From assembly GCF_016861605.1 (NCBI RefSeq), contig NZ_BOLM01000002.1, forward strand, positions 1 through 64,000: a stretch of DNA of 64,000 nt. The letters run 5' to 3'. Positions 63,595 to 64,000 of the stretch are shown piece by piece. Below the pieces are notes generated by a model. The model was not told the DNA's origin. It saw only the letters and a program-made list of their open reading frames with translations, and ran no database searches. Made by a program: the position numbers and the translations under genes. Each line of letters begins with the position of its first letter. Positions within the stretch are counted from its first letter, which is position 1. This stretch comes from Levilactobacillus wangkuiensis (lineage in GTDB: Bacteria > Bacillota > Bacilli > Lactobacillales > Lactobacillaceae).

Positions 63595-64000
63595 TTACTG
63601 TTTCGGCGTGTCCTTAAGTAGTTGTGCTGCTGCGTGTTGATCAATAATGAGGCAATTCGGGTAACCGCCCAGTAAGGCTGCTTTCACGGCGGGAACTTTG
63701 GCATCCCCTGCCGCCACCAGAATTGAGTGTTCCTTTTGCTTTAAGCTTTCTAAATTAATGCCGATGGTCCGTTCATTCAGCTGTGGATTAACGATTTCAC
63801 CATTTTCATCAATGTAGCGCGAGAAGATATCCCCCACCGCATGGGCCTGTAAGGATTCCTTTTCAGGTTCCTGCAGGTACCCCAGCTGAAAGACCAACGC
63901 ATTGTTGCGGACCGTCCCGACAGAATAAATCGCGATATTGGCTTTCTCGCCCAACTCAAGCAGATACTGAATGTGCCGTTCCTTCTCCACCAATTCCTTA
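63595..64000 (-). CDS. SorC/DeoR-type transcriptional regulator, 3' part (5' end outside the window)
   Basis: The last 135 or so residues of a SorC-family effector domain: NIAIYSVGTVRNNALVFQLG, AVGDIFSRYIDENGEIV, LNERTIGINLESLKQKEHSILVAAG in shortened form, and LIIDQHAAAQLL. This is the sugar-phosphate-binding domain seen in Bacillus DeoR, which controls dra-nupC-pdp in response to deoxyribose 5-phosphate. The reading frame stays open to the window edge, so the DNA-binding end lies to the right. Directly upstream of pdp, it probably regulates it. Confidence 0.85.
   Translation of the reverse strand, partial: KELVEKERHIQYLLELGEKANIAIYSVGTVRNNALVFQLGYLQEPEKESLQAHAVGDIFSRYIDENGEIVNPQLNERTIGINLESLKQKEHSILVAAGDAKVPAVKAALLGGYPNCLIIDQHAAAQLLKDTPKQ

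Overview
The window reads as the chromosome of a lactic acid bacterium of the family Lactobacillaceae, most likely a heterofermentative Levilactobacillus-like species with roughly balanced base composition. This is inferred from the gene set: LTA and wall teichoic acid genes, ptsHI, ClpE with CtsR and HrcA operators, H2O-forming NADH oxidase, C69 dipeptidase PepD, WxL protein, short GntZ-type 6-phosphogluconate dehydrogenase, and YkuJ, DUF4828 and degenerate GH25 proteins. No phage, plasmid, CRISPR array or transposase gene was seen. Gene content is mostly core.

Layout. Positions 1-206 are the promoter and leader of an rRNA operon that runs off the left edge. At 554-6616 is a membrane-glycolipid and lipoteichoic acid block (lafA, lafB, a YbhN-type membrane protein, ykuJ, ltaS), followed by ptsHI (6763-8762). 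At 9960-12400 clpE carries both a CIRCE element and a CtsR box. Then come a MucBP/SH3-like protein, a P-type cation ATPase, pepD, nox, a zinc-ribbon membrane protein and a lectin/WxL lipoprotein (12565-23925). At 24545-28575 are prfC, a small membrane protein and an alpha/beta hydrolase. At 29077-32484 is a poly(glycerol phosphate) teichoic acid group (tagD, an unknown, tagF). At 32638-42521 are an AI-2E exporter family member, a DUF402 phosphatase, a serine hydrolase, recX, a flavodoxin, YihY, a NERD-domain protein and a UDP-GlcNAc 2-epimerase. At 43144-51842 are a glycosyltransferase, a GNAT enzyme, a first gluconate permease, a universal stress protein, tRNA-Arg(CCU), a DEAD-box helicase and an oxidoreductase. 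At 52281-57600 is a gluconate regulon: an RpiR regulator divergent from gnd-gntK-gntP. The right end has an amino-acid permease, gshA, a pyrimidine nucleoside phosphorylase and the 3' part of a SorC/DeoR-type regulator.

The most unusual content lies between the genes. About 22 copies of a long (about 180-290 bp) palindromic element occur, roughly one per 3 kb, in two related families. Family A has 17 copies, three of them truncated. Family B has 5. Each copy is an imperfect giant hairpin: nested outer arms around three internal hairpins. Between copies the paired arms change sequence but stay complementary, which indicates constraint on structure. All are intergenic. In every full-length copy the same arm faces the nearer gene: copies at gene 3' ends are in the sense orientation, copies at gene 5' ends are antisense. 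I cannot match this element to a named family from memory. It is reported as a candidate undescribed BOX-like structured repeat or RNA system.

Limits: everything was read by eye. Start sites were chosen from Shine-Dalgarno spacing, and repeat boundaries are accurate to a few bases.
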